Assembly: GCA_016720925.1 (NCBI GenBank)
Contig: JADKJR010000009.1
Span: forward strand, 1-64,000
Length of the DNA: 64,000 bases
Origin: Betaproteobacteria bacterium
Lineage (GTDB): Bacteria; Pseudomonadota; Gammaproteobacteria; Burkholderiales; Usitatibacteraceae
Direction of reading: 5' to 3'
Below the pieces are notes generated by a model. It worked only from the letters and a program-made list of their open reading frames with translations, was not told the origin of the DNA and did no database searches. Each line of letters starts with the position of its first letter. Position 1 is the stretch's first letter. The translations under genes and the position numbers were made by a program. This document shows, piece by piece, positions 18,230 to 25,491 of this stretch.

Positions 18230-18273
18230 CAATCGGGGGTACTTCTATTTGCTCTGTCTTGCTGGCGGAGGGC

Positions 18274-18400
18274 GGTACCCAGGTTTTTCTAGGTTAATGA
18301 GACATTGAGAAAATTGGGCCAAGCCACCGCATTGGCTTGGCGTACAGCAGGCGCAGAGCGAGGTTCTGCGAATTCCCCGCCACACCCCCGGACTAAATCC
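18274..18400. repeat. Dispersed repeat of about 127 bp, copy A
   Basis: Strongly similar to 30628-30753. Shared blocks include AAATTGGGCCAAGCCA, GCATTGGCT, GGCGCAGAGC, TTCTGCGAATTCCCCGCC or CTCTGCGAATTCCCCGCC, and GACTAAATCC. No coding potential was recognised. It sits directly beside the IS4-type remnant. Confidence 0.7.
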
Positions 18401-18449
18401 TGATCTCTTCCCAGAATCGATAGTGCTGGACACGGGAGATCTTGCCGCA

Positions 18450-18790
18450 GTTTGCCTCATCTGGGCCTTCCACTCGGCTTGCTCGAAATAGAGCGTGCAC
18501 GCTGCCTCGGGATGCTGGCGACCGAGCTTGTTCAAGTGATAGATACGCCATGCCACGACCAGGTCGATAGCCAGGCAAGCTTCGAGTCGTCCTTCCTGTC
18601 CCAGCTGACGCTATTCGATGCGACAGCCGCTCTTCAGCGTCCGATGCAACACTTCGACGCCCGGCGGCGCGCATACCACCGCAACTTCTCCTGCGCCTGT
18701 TCGAAGCGGGTGGCCCGCAGCGTCGTGAGCAGTAGCCATTCGAGCGGCTTAACCCCTGCGGAGGCCTGTTGCTCCTGCGCGTGGACGGCC
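18450..18790 (-). pseudogene. IS4-family (Tn5-like) transposase remnant
   Basis: Minus-strand conceptual translation gives the C-terminal third of a Tn5/IS4-type transposase in two frames. First PLEWLLLTTLRATRFEQAQE and KLRWYARR, then after a +1 shift GVEVLHRTLKSGCRIE, an in-frame TAG, and RQLGQEGRLEACLAIDLVVAWRIYHLNKLGR as the continuing block. These match the conserved WLLLT, HR.LKSGC.IE.RQL and LAIDLVVAWRI motifs of the family. The N-terminal catalytic part is missing and no terminal repeats were found, so it is dead. Confidence 0.82.
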
Positions 18791-18830
18791 TAAAGGGAAA
18801 TCGCCGGCGCGCCTTTATGCCCGCTAGAAC

Positions 18831-19303
18831 TAAGCATTCTCCGTGTTCAGCGAAAAATGTGGGGCATGATCAGGGCAAAGTCGGGGGGCTCCCGCTAACG
18901 CTAGAGCTGCAGTTGGGAGGTAGTGATTGATCAAGAATTGGCGGCTGGCGCCGTCTGGATTCGCTTACTCGCTTGACACGGGACCAGCAGTCAAGACGTT
19001 ACGGTGCCGGTGAGCAGGCGTTGGACAAGCCTCAATGAAAACGGGCACTCCCGACATCAACAATTTGCCACCCTGATTTCGACAAATATGTATGCCGCGT
19101 TCAAACGTGGGTGGGTGAGATTGTCAACAAGTGTTTCAGGGCTTGATTTTGTGTTTTTCTTCACAGCGTTCGTGCCACCGCCGGCAGAAGATGGGTTCGT
19201 TGCTGATCACGCAACAAATTAGAGAATGAAGAGGCCGCACTAAGACGTTACAGCATGGAAGGCGTACTCGCAGTACCTCTCTGGCTTGGGATTCCGGAGA
19301 ATG
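18831..19303. other. Intergenic stretch without recognised genes
   Basis: No ORF with recognisable content is present; the short plus-strand ORF at 19004-19222 has no family features. The block AAGACGTTAC occurs twice (near 18995 and 19244). The stretch ends at a strong terminator, so an unannotated small RNA is possible but not shown. Confidence 0.4.
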
Positions 19304-19331
19304 AAAGGGCACCGGTTGGTGCCCTTTTTTT
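19304..19331 (+). terminator. Strong intrinsic terminator
   Basis: AAAGGGCACC, a GGTT loop and GGTGCCCTTT form a perfect 10-bp stem that runs into seven Ts. No coding gene precedes it on the plus strand for over 1 kb, so it may end a small transcript or be a relic. Confidence 0.8.
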
Positions 19332-19450
19332 GTCCGAGGTCAGCGCGGGTTTATCCCGCTGCGTGACAATGTGCTGACTGCGCAATACCCGCCTGTGATT
19401 GCCGGTGCCGTCGCATACTCCAACCAAATGGTCTGCGTTGTGCGGGGTAC

Positions 19451-19516
19451 AAACCCTAGCACTGGTGCGCCCCCCGGCAAAAAAATGCCCGGAACGCCTC
19501 GCCCACGCTGGAGTTT
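19451..19516. repeat. 66-bp palindromic repeat, copy 3
   Basis: AAACCCTAGCACTGGTGCGC at the left end and CCCACGCTGGAGTTT at the right end, with an inner CCGGCA...TGCCCGG hairpin. It lies 62 bp downstream of the stop of the reductase-like gene (minus strand, ends 19579). Confidence 0.8.
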
Positions 19517-19578
19517 GGCATTTATGTCACGAATATTGTCTGGCTCCCAGTCCCCATGCGCCAAGCTGTCGGCAATCA

Positions 19579-21753
19579 TCATCCGCCTGTCGCGCGGGCG
19601 GTCGCTTTCCGTCGTCGGGCCGGTGCCTTGGCCGCCGTCGGTTTCGCCTTCCGAACCTTTGCCGCTGCGCCATTCGCATTGACCACAGTGGGCGCCTTCG
19701 TGACCTTGGCGCGGGCCCCCGCTTGCTTGGCCCGTGCGGCCAGCGCGAGTTCGCGTACGCGCGCAATGTCTTCGTCGCTGAACACGCCGTTGACTCCCGA
19801 GATCGCCGCCAAGGTCATGCCGTGCTTCAGGCCCATCTGGTAAATCTCGCGCACCTTTTCCCATTCAATGGCGCGGCCGACGGTGAAGTTCTCGAAGCGT
19901 CCTTCCAGCGCCAGCACGATGGTCTCGGCGAGGCAGGCGTAGGCGACGTTTTTCGGCAGACCGATATTCTTCATTTTTACGTCGCCGGGCAACAGGATCT
20001 CGCCGGATTCAATCACCAGCACGTCGGGACGCTTGGCAACTTCCGACGCTGGCAGGTCAAGCGGGCGGGCGACGTCGGTGATCACGCAACCAGGCTTGAC
20101 CTTCATGATATCGAGCACCTTCTTGCCCGCGCCCGAGGTGGCGGTGACGATCATGTCCATCGCGGCGATGTGGATGTCGGCCTTCGATGACAGCACGACC
20201 TTGGCATCGGGCGTTTCGTGCAGGATGGATTCCTTCAGCGCCAGCAGCTTGGCAGTCTCAGGCGAAACCAAAGTGACCTCGTCGGCCGCGCGTACCAGCA
20301 GCCGTGAGCACGCCGCACCGATGGCGCCGGTGGCGCCGACCACCATGGCCTTGAATTTCACGCGCGCCTTGCCCTTCGGCGGCGGCAACAGGCCCAGGCG
20401 CAGCAGCGCGTCGTGCGCCGCCCACAACGCGCCCGAAGCGCTGTAGCTGTTGCCGGTGGTGATCGGCAACGGCGCGCGCCGCGCCACCGTGACGCCGGCA
20501 TCGCCCACCACCTTGGTGAAGGCGCCCAGGCCCATGATCTGCGCGCCCAGCCGCCTGGCCATGCGGGCGGCATCAAGCAGCCGGCGGTAGGTGAATTCGG
20601 GGCTGTGGCCCATGATCTCGCGCGGCGTGCCGCCCACGGAGATCAGCCAGCCTTCGGCCTCCACGCCGGTGGGAGAGCGGATGCCTTCAACCCTGGAATA
20701 GACAAACGGCGGCGCGTAGGCCATCAATTTCTCGATCGAATCCATCAGCAGCGGCGGTGATACCCGCGACAGCATCTCGATCGGTTTGATCTTCTTGAAA
20801 TACTCCTGCGACAGCGGATGGATCACGAAGGCGAAGCGGTTGACCCGCTTGACACCGTTGGGATAGAGGATGCGCGGCTGCATCTGCAGGGACGTGATGA
20901 TTTCGAGGTAGTCGTCGTCGAGGATTTCGTCGCTGTCCTTGGCGGTGGCAGCGAGGATCATCGCATCGAGCAGGTCAGGGCTGAGCACGTGCCCATCCAT
21001 GGCAAGCGAGCCGTCAACCACCATGTGCACGCCCTTGTCCCCGAAGCGCGCCAAACGTTCGTCATTGACGGTGGACGTGATGATGGTTTTGCCGGCCAGG
21101 TCTTCGAGGTCGAAGTCGTCAAGCTCGTGCACCGGTGCGACCACCACGCTGGCCGATTGCATCGCCTTGCGCAGCACGAATCGCGTCCATTGCTTGAGCA
21201 GCGTTGTCGGGATCACTTGCGGCGGCGTCCAGTCGGAGACATAGTGCGCGCCGCTGGCGTACAGGGTCAACGCATCCAGCGACGTGAGCAACTTCGGCAC
21301 GCATAGCTGCAGCAGCGGGTCGGCGAACTGCAGGTTTTCGGTGTACTCGGCCATTGACGTGGCCAGCCGGTGATTTGCCATGCCGGAGAAAAACAGTACC
21401 TTCGCATTGTCGAAGTAATGGGTGAGTTCGATCTGCGTGTGACGTACCGCCCATTCGAGGAAAATTTCGCCCAGCCGCGCCCCGCTGGTCACGGGCACAT
21501 GGGTAGCAACCGCCTGTAGCCGCCCGCCATCCTTTTCCACCGCGCGCCCCGCGCCGATATGGCAGCTTTCCTTTACCAGGCCGAAACCGATCGCGTCGGC
21601 ACGCTTGTTCCAATACCGGGCGAGCTTGACCGCCTCGGCCATGCTGCCATCTGTCCCGCGGCGGCGCACGCGCATTTCGACGCCGAGGAAGCGGGTTTTG
21701 AAGTCAAAATCCTGGGTTTTTGAACCAAGACTGATGCTGATCACATTCTTCAT
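19579..21753 (-). CDS. Acyl-ACP-reductase-like dehydrogenase with basic tail
   Basis: 724 residues in three parts. Residues 1 to about 330 have no family I recognise. About 335-670 resemble the long-chain acyl-[ACP] reductase (AAR) / COG5322 dehydrogenase family: LGAQIMGLGAFTKVVGDAG, LPITTGNSYSASGALWAAHD, then the Rossmann motif KAMVVGATGAIGAACSRLL and VITDVARPLDLP. AAR reduces fatty acyl-ACP to aldehyde with NADPH. The last 50 residues are rich in Ala, Lys and Arg (e.g. AAKVRKAKPTAAKAPARRRK), like histone-H1 or PhaF tails. The divergent neighbour is an iron alcohol dehydrogenase with a similar tail, which suggests acyl to aldehyde to alcohol conversion. The enzymatic role is inference. Confidence 0.7.
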   Translation of the reverse strand: MKNVISISLGSKTQDFDFKTRFLGVEMRVRRRGTDGSMAEAVKLARYWNKRADAIGFGLVKESCHIGAGRAVEKDGGRLQAVATHVPVTSGARLGEIFLEWAVRHTQIELTHYFDNAKVLFFSGMANHRLATSMAEYTENLQFADPLLQLCVPKLLTSLDALTLYASGAHYVSDWTPPQVIPTTLLKQWTRFVLRKAMQSASVVVAPVHELDDFDLEDLAGKTIITSTVNDERLARFGDKGVHMVVDGSLAMDGHVLSPDLLDAMILAATAKDSDEILDDDYLEIITSLQMQPRILYPNGVKRVNRFAFVIHPLSQEYFKKIKPIEMLSRVSPPLLMDSIEKLMAYAPPFVYSRVEGIRSPTGVEAEGWLISVGGTPREIMGHSPEFTYRRLLDAARMARRLGAQIMGLGAFTKVVGDAGVTVARRAPLPITTGNSYSASGALWAAHDALLRLGLLPPPKGKARVKFKAMVVGATGAIGAACSRLLVRAADEVTLVSPETAKLLALKESILHETPDAKVVLSSKADIHIAAMDMIVTATSGAGKKVLDIMKVKPGCVITDVARPLDLPASEVAKRPDVLVIESGEILLPGDVKMKNIGLPKNVAYACLAETIVLALEGRFENFTVGRAIEWEKVREIYQMGLKHGMTLAAISGVNGVFSDEDIARVRELALAARAKQAGARAKVTKAPTVVNANGAAAKVRKAKPTAAKAPARRRKATARATGG

Positions 21754-21810
21754 GGAGTTTTGGGGCCAAAGTAGAGACAGTTGAAGCCTAGATAATGGAG
21801 CAAAGTCAAT

Positions 21811-23181
21811 ATGCAGAATTTGATCAGTGACATAGTTCGTTCATTTGGTTTGCCGAAACTCAAGCAGGCGGCAGGGGTGGTGACACGCCGGCTGCCGATT
21901 CCGCAGCCGGTGCTGCTGGTCGGGCCTGGCGCCAGCGCTCGGCTGGGCGAGGCAATCGGCGATTTCGGACACCGCAAGGTGCTGATCGTGACCGACGCGA
22001 TGGTATCCAAACTTGGCCTGATGAAGCCCCTGATGGAAGCGCTTACTGCCGGTGGCACGCCCTACGTGGTGTTTGACGCGATTACACCTGATGCGCCCAT
22101 CCCCGTGGTCGAAGAAGGTATTGCGTTGTTCAAACGCAAGAAATGCGATGCGATTATCGCCTTTGGCGGCGGCTCCGTAATGGACGCGGCCAAAGCGATT
22201 GGCCTTTCCGCCGCGAACAACAAACACCCCCGTGAATTGGTCGGGTATTTCAAGGGCCGGCACGGGCCGGCGCCGATCTACGCCGTACCCACCACCGCCG
22301 GCACCGGTTCAGAGGTGACCGTGGCGGCAGTGATATCCGACCCCGAACATGCCACCAAACTGGTGATCGCCGATACCCGGCTCGTCCCCGACATGGCCGC
22401 ACTCGATCCGTGCGTGATGACCGGCCTGCCGCCCGCGATCACCGCCGCCACCGGCATGGACGCGTTGACACACGCGGTCGAGGCCTACATAGGCGGCTGG
22501 TCCACCGCCTACACCGACCGCATGGCGCTCGCCGCCATTGGCATGATTTACAAATATCTGCCGATCGCCTACCGCGACGGCAGCAACCTGCGGGCACGCG
22601 AGAAGATGTCGCTGGCCGCCGCGTATGCGGGAATCGCTTTCACGCGCGCCAACGTCGGCAACGTGCACGCCATCGCCCACCAGCTCGGCGGCCGTTACCA
22701 CACGCCACATGGACTGGCCAACGCCATCATGCTGCCGGCGGTGTTGCGATTTTCAGCACCCGATATCGCGGCCAAGCTGGCGGTGTTGGCCGTACGAACA
22801 GGCGTGGGCGAGGAAGGCGAGCGAGAAGACACGCTGGCGCGCAAGTTTCTCAAGTCAGTTGACGCCATGAATGCGGCGCTCGGTATTACCCGTCACTTGG
22901 AAGCGTTGCAGGAAACGGACATTCCCGAACTTGCCAAAGCAGCCTGCTGGGAAGCGGATTCCAACTACCCGGTGCCGCGGCGCATGACGCAGGAAGATTG
23001 CGAGGCGCTGCTGCGTGTCGTGCTACAGCCGAAGGCCGAGGCAAAGCGCGCAACGCGCAAGCCCTCGGCGCGTGCGAAGGTAACGCCCAGGAAGAAGGTG
23101 GTGGCGCCTCGGGTTGTTGCCGCCGCCCGTCGAAAGCCACGCGGCAAAGTCAACACCGGCGTCCGCAAGCAAGCGCAATGA
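21811..23181 (+). CDS. Iron-containing alcohol dehydrogenase with basic tail
   Basis: 456 residues. The N-terminal NAD(P) fold carries DAIIAFGGGSVMDAAKAIG and PTTAGTGSEVT. The metal-binding half carries DALTHAVEAYIGG and GNVHAIAHQLGGRYHTPHG, so the Asp and His ligands of group III Fe-ADHs are present. The catalytic domain ends near residue 405; the remaining ~50 residues are a Lys/Arg/Ala tail (AKRATRKPSARAKVTPRKK ... AAARRKPRGKV) unusual for this family. It is divergent (57 bp apart) from the acyl reductase-like gene, whose tail has the same character. It probably interconverts an aldehyde and an alcohol. Confidence 0.85.
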   Translation: MQNLISDIVRSFGLPKLKQAAGVVTRRLPIPQPVLLVGPGASARLGEAIGDFGHRKVLIVTDAMVSKLGLMKPLMEALTAGGTPYVVFDAITPDAPIPVVEEGIALFKRKKCDAIIAFGGGSVMDAAKAIGLSAANNKHPRELVGYFKGRHGPAPIYAVPTTAGTGSEVTVAAVISDPEHATKLVIADTRLVPDMAALDPCVMTGLPPAITAATGMDALTHAVEAYIGGWSTAYTDRMALAAIGMIYKYLPIAYRDGSNLRAREKMSLAAAYAGIAFTRANVGNVHAIAHQLGGRYHTPHGLANAIMLPAVLRFSAPDIAAKLAVLAVRTGVGEEGEREDTLARKFLKSVDAMNAALGITRHLEALQETDIPELAKAACWEADSNYPVPRRMTQEDCEALLRVVLQPKAEAKRATRKPSARAKVTPRKKVVAPRVVAAARRKPRGKVNTGVRKQAQ

Positions 23182-23508
23182 TTCGCGGTGATGCCTGACT
23201 TCGGGGCGCGTCCAGTTCGCAATCGAATCCGATGACTGAAAATGAATATTGAGTAACCAGCATTGGCCGTCGGGACTGCGGAATGATTGCAATTCGTCTG
23301 GGATTTTTTCTGGAATTCGCTGAAAGGCGCGGGTTCGCGAATGAACGTTTTTTGGAGCTAGAACTTCCGCTTTCGTTGGAAAAAAGCAGTCGTTTGTCAT
23401 CGGAACGGTCGCCCTCCAGGAGGAATTGTGTTGCTAATATTCTCCATCGAACTTGCGAAAGTCCCGCCGTAGTCTGTCCGGCATTCCCAACAAACTCGAC
23501 CTCTACCG
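23182..23508. other. Intergenic region, nothing recognised
   Basis: 327 bp between the alcohol dehydrogenase and the 3' end of the Gfo/Idh/MocA gene, which converge. No hairpin with a T-run, repeat copy or recognisable ORF was found. Confidence 0.5.
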
Positions 23509-24486
23509 TCACCGCTGCCGCCGAATGTCATCGACAAGTTCCAGCGCCCGCCGGGCATCCGAAATGCTCGCTCGCGGCGCGGCACCATTGAGCACCACAT
23601 CGACGAAATGCGAAAACTGCCCGGCGTAGCCTGCGAGCACCAGCGAGTTGTTTCGATCCGCCGGAACGGTGAAGTTAGGCTCCCAGAATTCTTCGGGGCC
23701 TACTTCCGGGCGATAGTGGTAGCGCACTAGGTTATCCACCATCACGGAGTGGCCTTCACCGGTGATCTCGACGAATTCGTTGTGCTGTTGCCATGACTGG
23801 GTGTTGCCGAACTGCAGTCCGCCGACGGCGCCACTGGCAAAGCGTAGTGTTACCGCATAGCTCCATTGCCCTTCGCGAATGTCGGCACGCTCGATATGCA
23901 TCGCAGTGACTTCACCCATGAAGTGGCGAGCAAGATCGATCAGGTGAATCGGATTGTCCACGAGGTAGCTGGCCTCATCGGCGTAGTAGCGGCCGCCGAC
24001 CATGAACTTGCCGAAGAAGGATGTTGGCTGGCCGAATTCTGGCCGGCGCATTGCCGCTGCGGCCATGCCATACGCGGTGGCGAAACGTTTGTTGAAGCCC
24101 ACCACCAGTGGCTTTCCGGCCTGCTGCGCGGCGTCTTCAAGAATTGCCGCATCCGCCGCGTTTTCGGCCGCCGGTTTCTCGCTCCACACTGGCAGCCCGC
24201 GCGCAAGGACGTCACTCAGTACGCGCCGATATGCGGCAGCCGGAACAGCCACGATGCAGGCATCGAGATTTGCGGCCTCGGCGTCGAGCATCTGCTCGTG
24301 GCCAATGTAGTGACGCACGTTCGGGTACGTGGGCGCGTCGTGGCGTGAGCAGGTCGCCGCCACGTCGATGGCGGCGAAGCGCAAGGCTGGCTGGATGATC
24401 GCGTTGCCGTGGCGGCCGGCACCGATCAGGCCAACGCGAATGCGTCCGGCTGCCCTACTTGCCGGACTCCCGGCAACCACTGCCAT
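23509..24486 (-). CDS. Gfo/Idh/MocA family oxidoreductase
   Basis: 325 residues. An N-terminal Rossmann domain (IRVGLIGAGRHGN), the conserved lysine motif WSEKPAAENAADA, and NPIHLIDLARHFMGEV at the start of the C-terminal alpha/beta domain identify a Gfo/Idh/MocA NAD(P)-dependent sugar dehydrogenase. Start ATG 24486 is 2 bp after the stop of the DeoR gene, so the two are co-transcribed. Its place in a rhamnose locus suggests oxidation of a sugar or sugar acid, but no specific substrate can be named. Confidence 0.85.
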   Translation of the reverse strand: MAVVAGSPASRAAGRIRVGLIGAGRHGNAIIQPALRFAAIDVAATCSRHDAPTYPNVRHYIGHEQMLDAEAANLDACIVAVPAAAYRRVLSDVLARGLPVWSEKPAAENAADAAILEDAAQQAGKPLVVGFNKRFATAYGMAAAAMRRPEFGQPTSFFGKFMVGGRYYADEASYLVDNPIHLIDLARHFMGEVTAMHIERADIREGQWSYAVTLRFASGAVGGLQFGNTQSWQQHNEFVEITGEGHSVMVDNLVRYHYRPEVGPEEFWEPNFTVPADRNNSLVLAGYAGQFSHFVDVVLNGAAPRASISDARRALELVDDIRRQR

Positions 24487-24488
24487 CG

Positions 24489-25310
24489 CTATCCCGCAGC
24501 CGCGATTTCGTTGGCGGCGGTGTCGGGTTGCCGATCGGGAACGGGTACAACGATGACCTTGATGCCGGCGGTGCGAAATACGTCGAGCTCGTCGGGGCGT
24601 GCGCCGTCATCGGTAATCAATACCGAAATGCGCTCAAGGTCGGCAACGATCATGGACGAGCGATTACGCAACTTGCGACTGTCGGCCATGATCACCAGGC
24701 GCTCGGCGCGTTGCAGCAGGCGACTTTCCGCCTGCGCGATCAAGGGATCGGTCTCCATGATGCCGAAGCGGCCGATACCATAGCATCCGGCGAACATGAT
24801 GCCGGCGCGGAATCCGTCGATGGCATCGTTGTTGAAAGGACTGAGGATAATGTTCTGCTCGCGGAAAAGCGTGCCGCCTGGCAGCGTGATGCGATTTTTG
24901 CTGGTTTCGAGGAGCTTGGCTGCAATGGGAAAAGAGTTGGTCAGGATGTCGAGACTGGTATCGGCAAGAAATTCCACGAGCGCATAGGTGGTGGTGCCCC
25001 CCTGGATGATGATGCTCTCATCGCCCTCGATCAGTTTCACCGCCGCCGCGGCAATGGCCCGCTTTTCCGCGACGCAAAGTTCCTGGCTCATGGCGAACGG
25101 GACACCCACCAGGCGCGCCTCGTGGCGCGGGCGCACGGCTTCAGCGCCACCGCGGATGCGCCGCAATGTGCCCTGTTCGGCCATCGCGTTGATATCGCGT
25201 CGAATCGTCGCCTCAGAGGCATTGAGAAGCCCGGACAAGTCGCTCACGCTCACGATCGATCGATCATTGACGAGCTTGAGAATAATGGTATGCCGCTCTC
25301 GTTCCAGCAT
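24489..25310 (-). CDS. DeoR/GlpR family transcriptional regulator
   Basis: 273 residues. The N-terminal DeoR-type helix-turn-helix (VSDLSGLLNASEATIRRDINAMAEQGTLRRIRGGAE in consecutive blocks) is followed by a DeoRC sugar-phosphate sensor domain (IIIQGGTTTYALVEFL, LPGGTLF). It is divergent from the rhamnose aldolase gene, with a 26-bp motif between them that recurs upstream of a TonB receptor 16 kb away. It is likely the local repressor, with a sugar phosphate as inducer. Confidence 0.9.
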   Translation of the reverse strand: MLERERHTIILKLVNDRSIVSVSDLSGLLNASEATIRRDINAMAEQGTLRRIRGGAEAVRPRHEARLVGVPFAMSQELCVAEKRAIAAAAVKLIEGDESIIIQGGTTTYALVEFLADTSLDILTNSFPIAAKLLETSKNRITLPGGTLFREQNIILSPFNNDAIDGFRAGIMFAGCYGIGRFGIMETDPLIAQAESRLLQRAERLVIMADSRKLRNRSSMIVADLERISVLITDDGARPDELDVFRTAGIKVIVVPVPDRQPDTAANEIAAAG

Positions 25311-25395
25311 GGCTTCTCTCCGCTATTTCGTGCGGAGCATTATTGCACTAATTCAATCATTGACTTGTCTTAACGTCCACAAAAACAGCGGACGA

Positions 25396-25421
25396 TTGAT
25401 TGCAAATGATCGAACTTGACT
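25396..25421. promoter_or_regulatory. Candidate DeoR-type operator, site 1
   Basis: TTGATTGCAAATGATC followed by GAACTTGACT. It matches 41385-41410 at 24 of 26 positions. Its last six bases (TTGACT) double as the -35 hexamer of the aldolase promoter, so a bound protein would block polymerase. AATGATTGAA on the opposite strand at 25352-25361 may be a related half-site nearer the regulator gene. Confidence 0.6.
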
Positions 25422-25444
25422 GTTTATGGCTATTATTGCTATGT
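25416..25444 (+). promoter_or_regulatory. Sigma-70 promoter of the rhamnose operon
   Basis: TTGACT (25416-25421), a 17-bp spacer and CTATGT (25439-25444). The start codon of the first gene is 48 bp further on. The -35 overlaps the candidate operator. Confidence 0.5.
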
Positions 25445-25491
25445 TGCGGTCTGCACATCGCTCGCCTAAAGAATCAAGTGAAGAAAAACCC

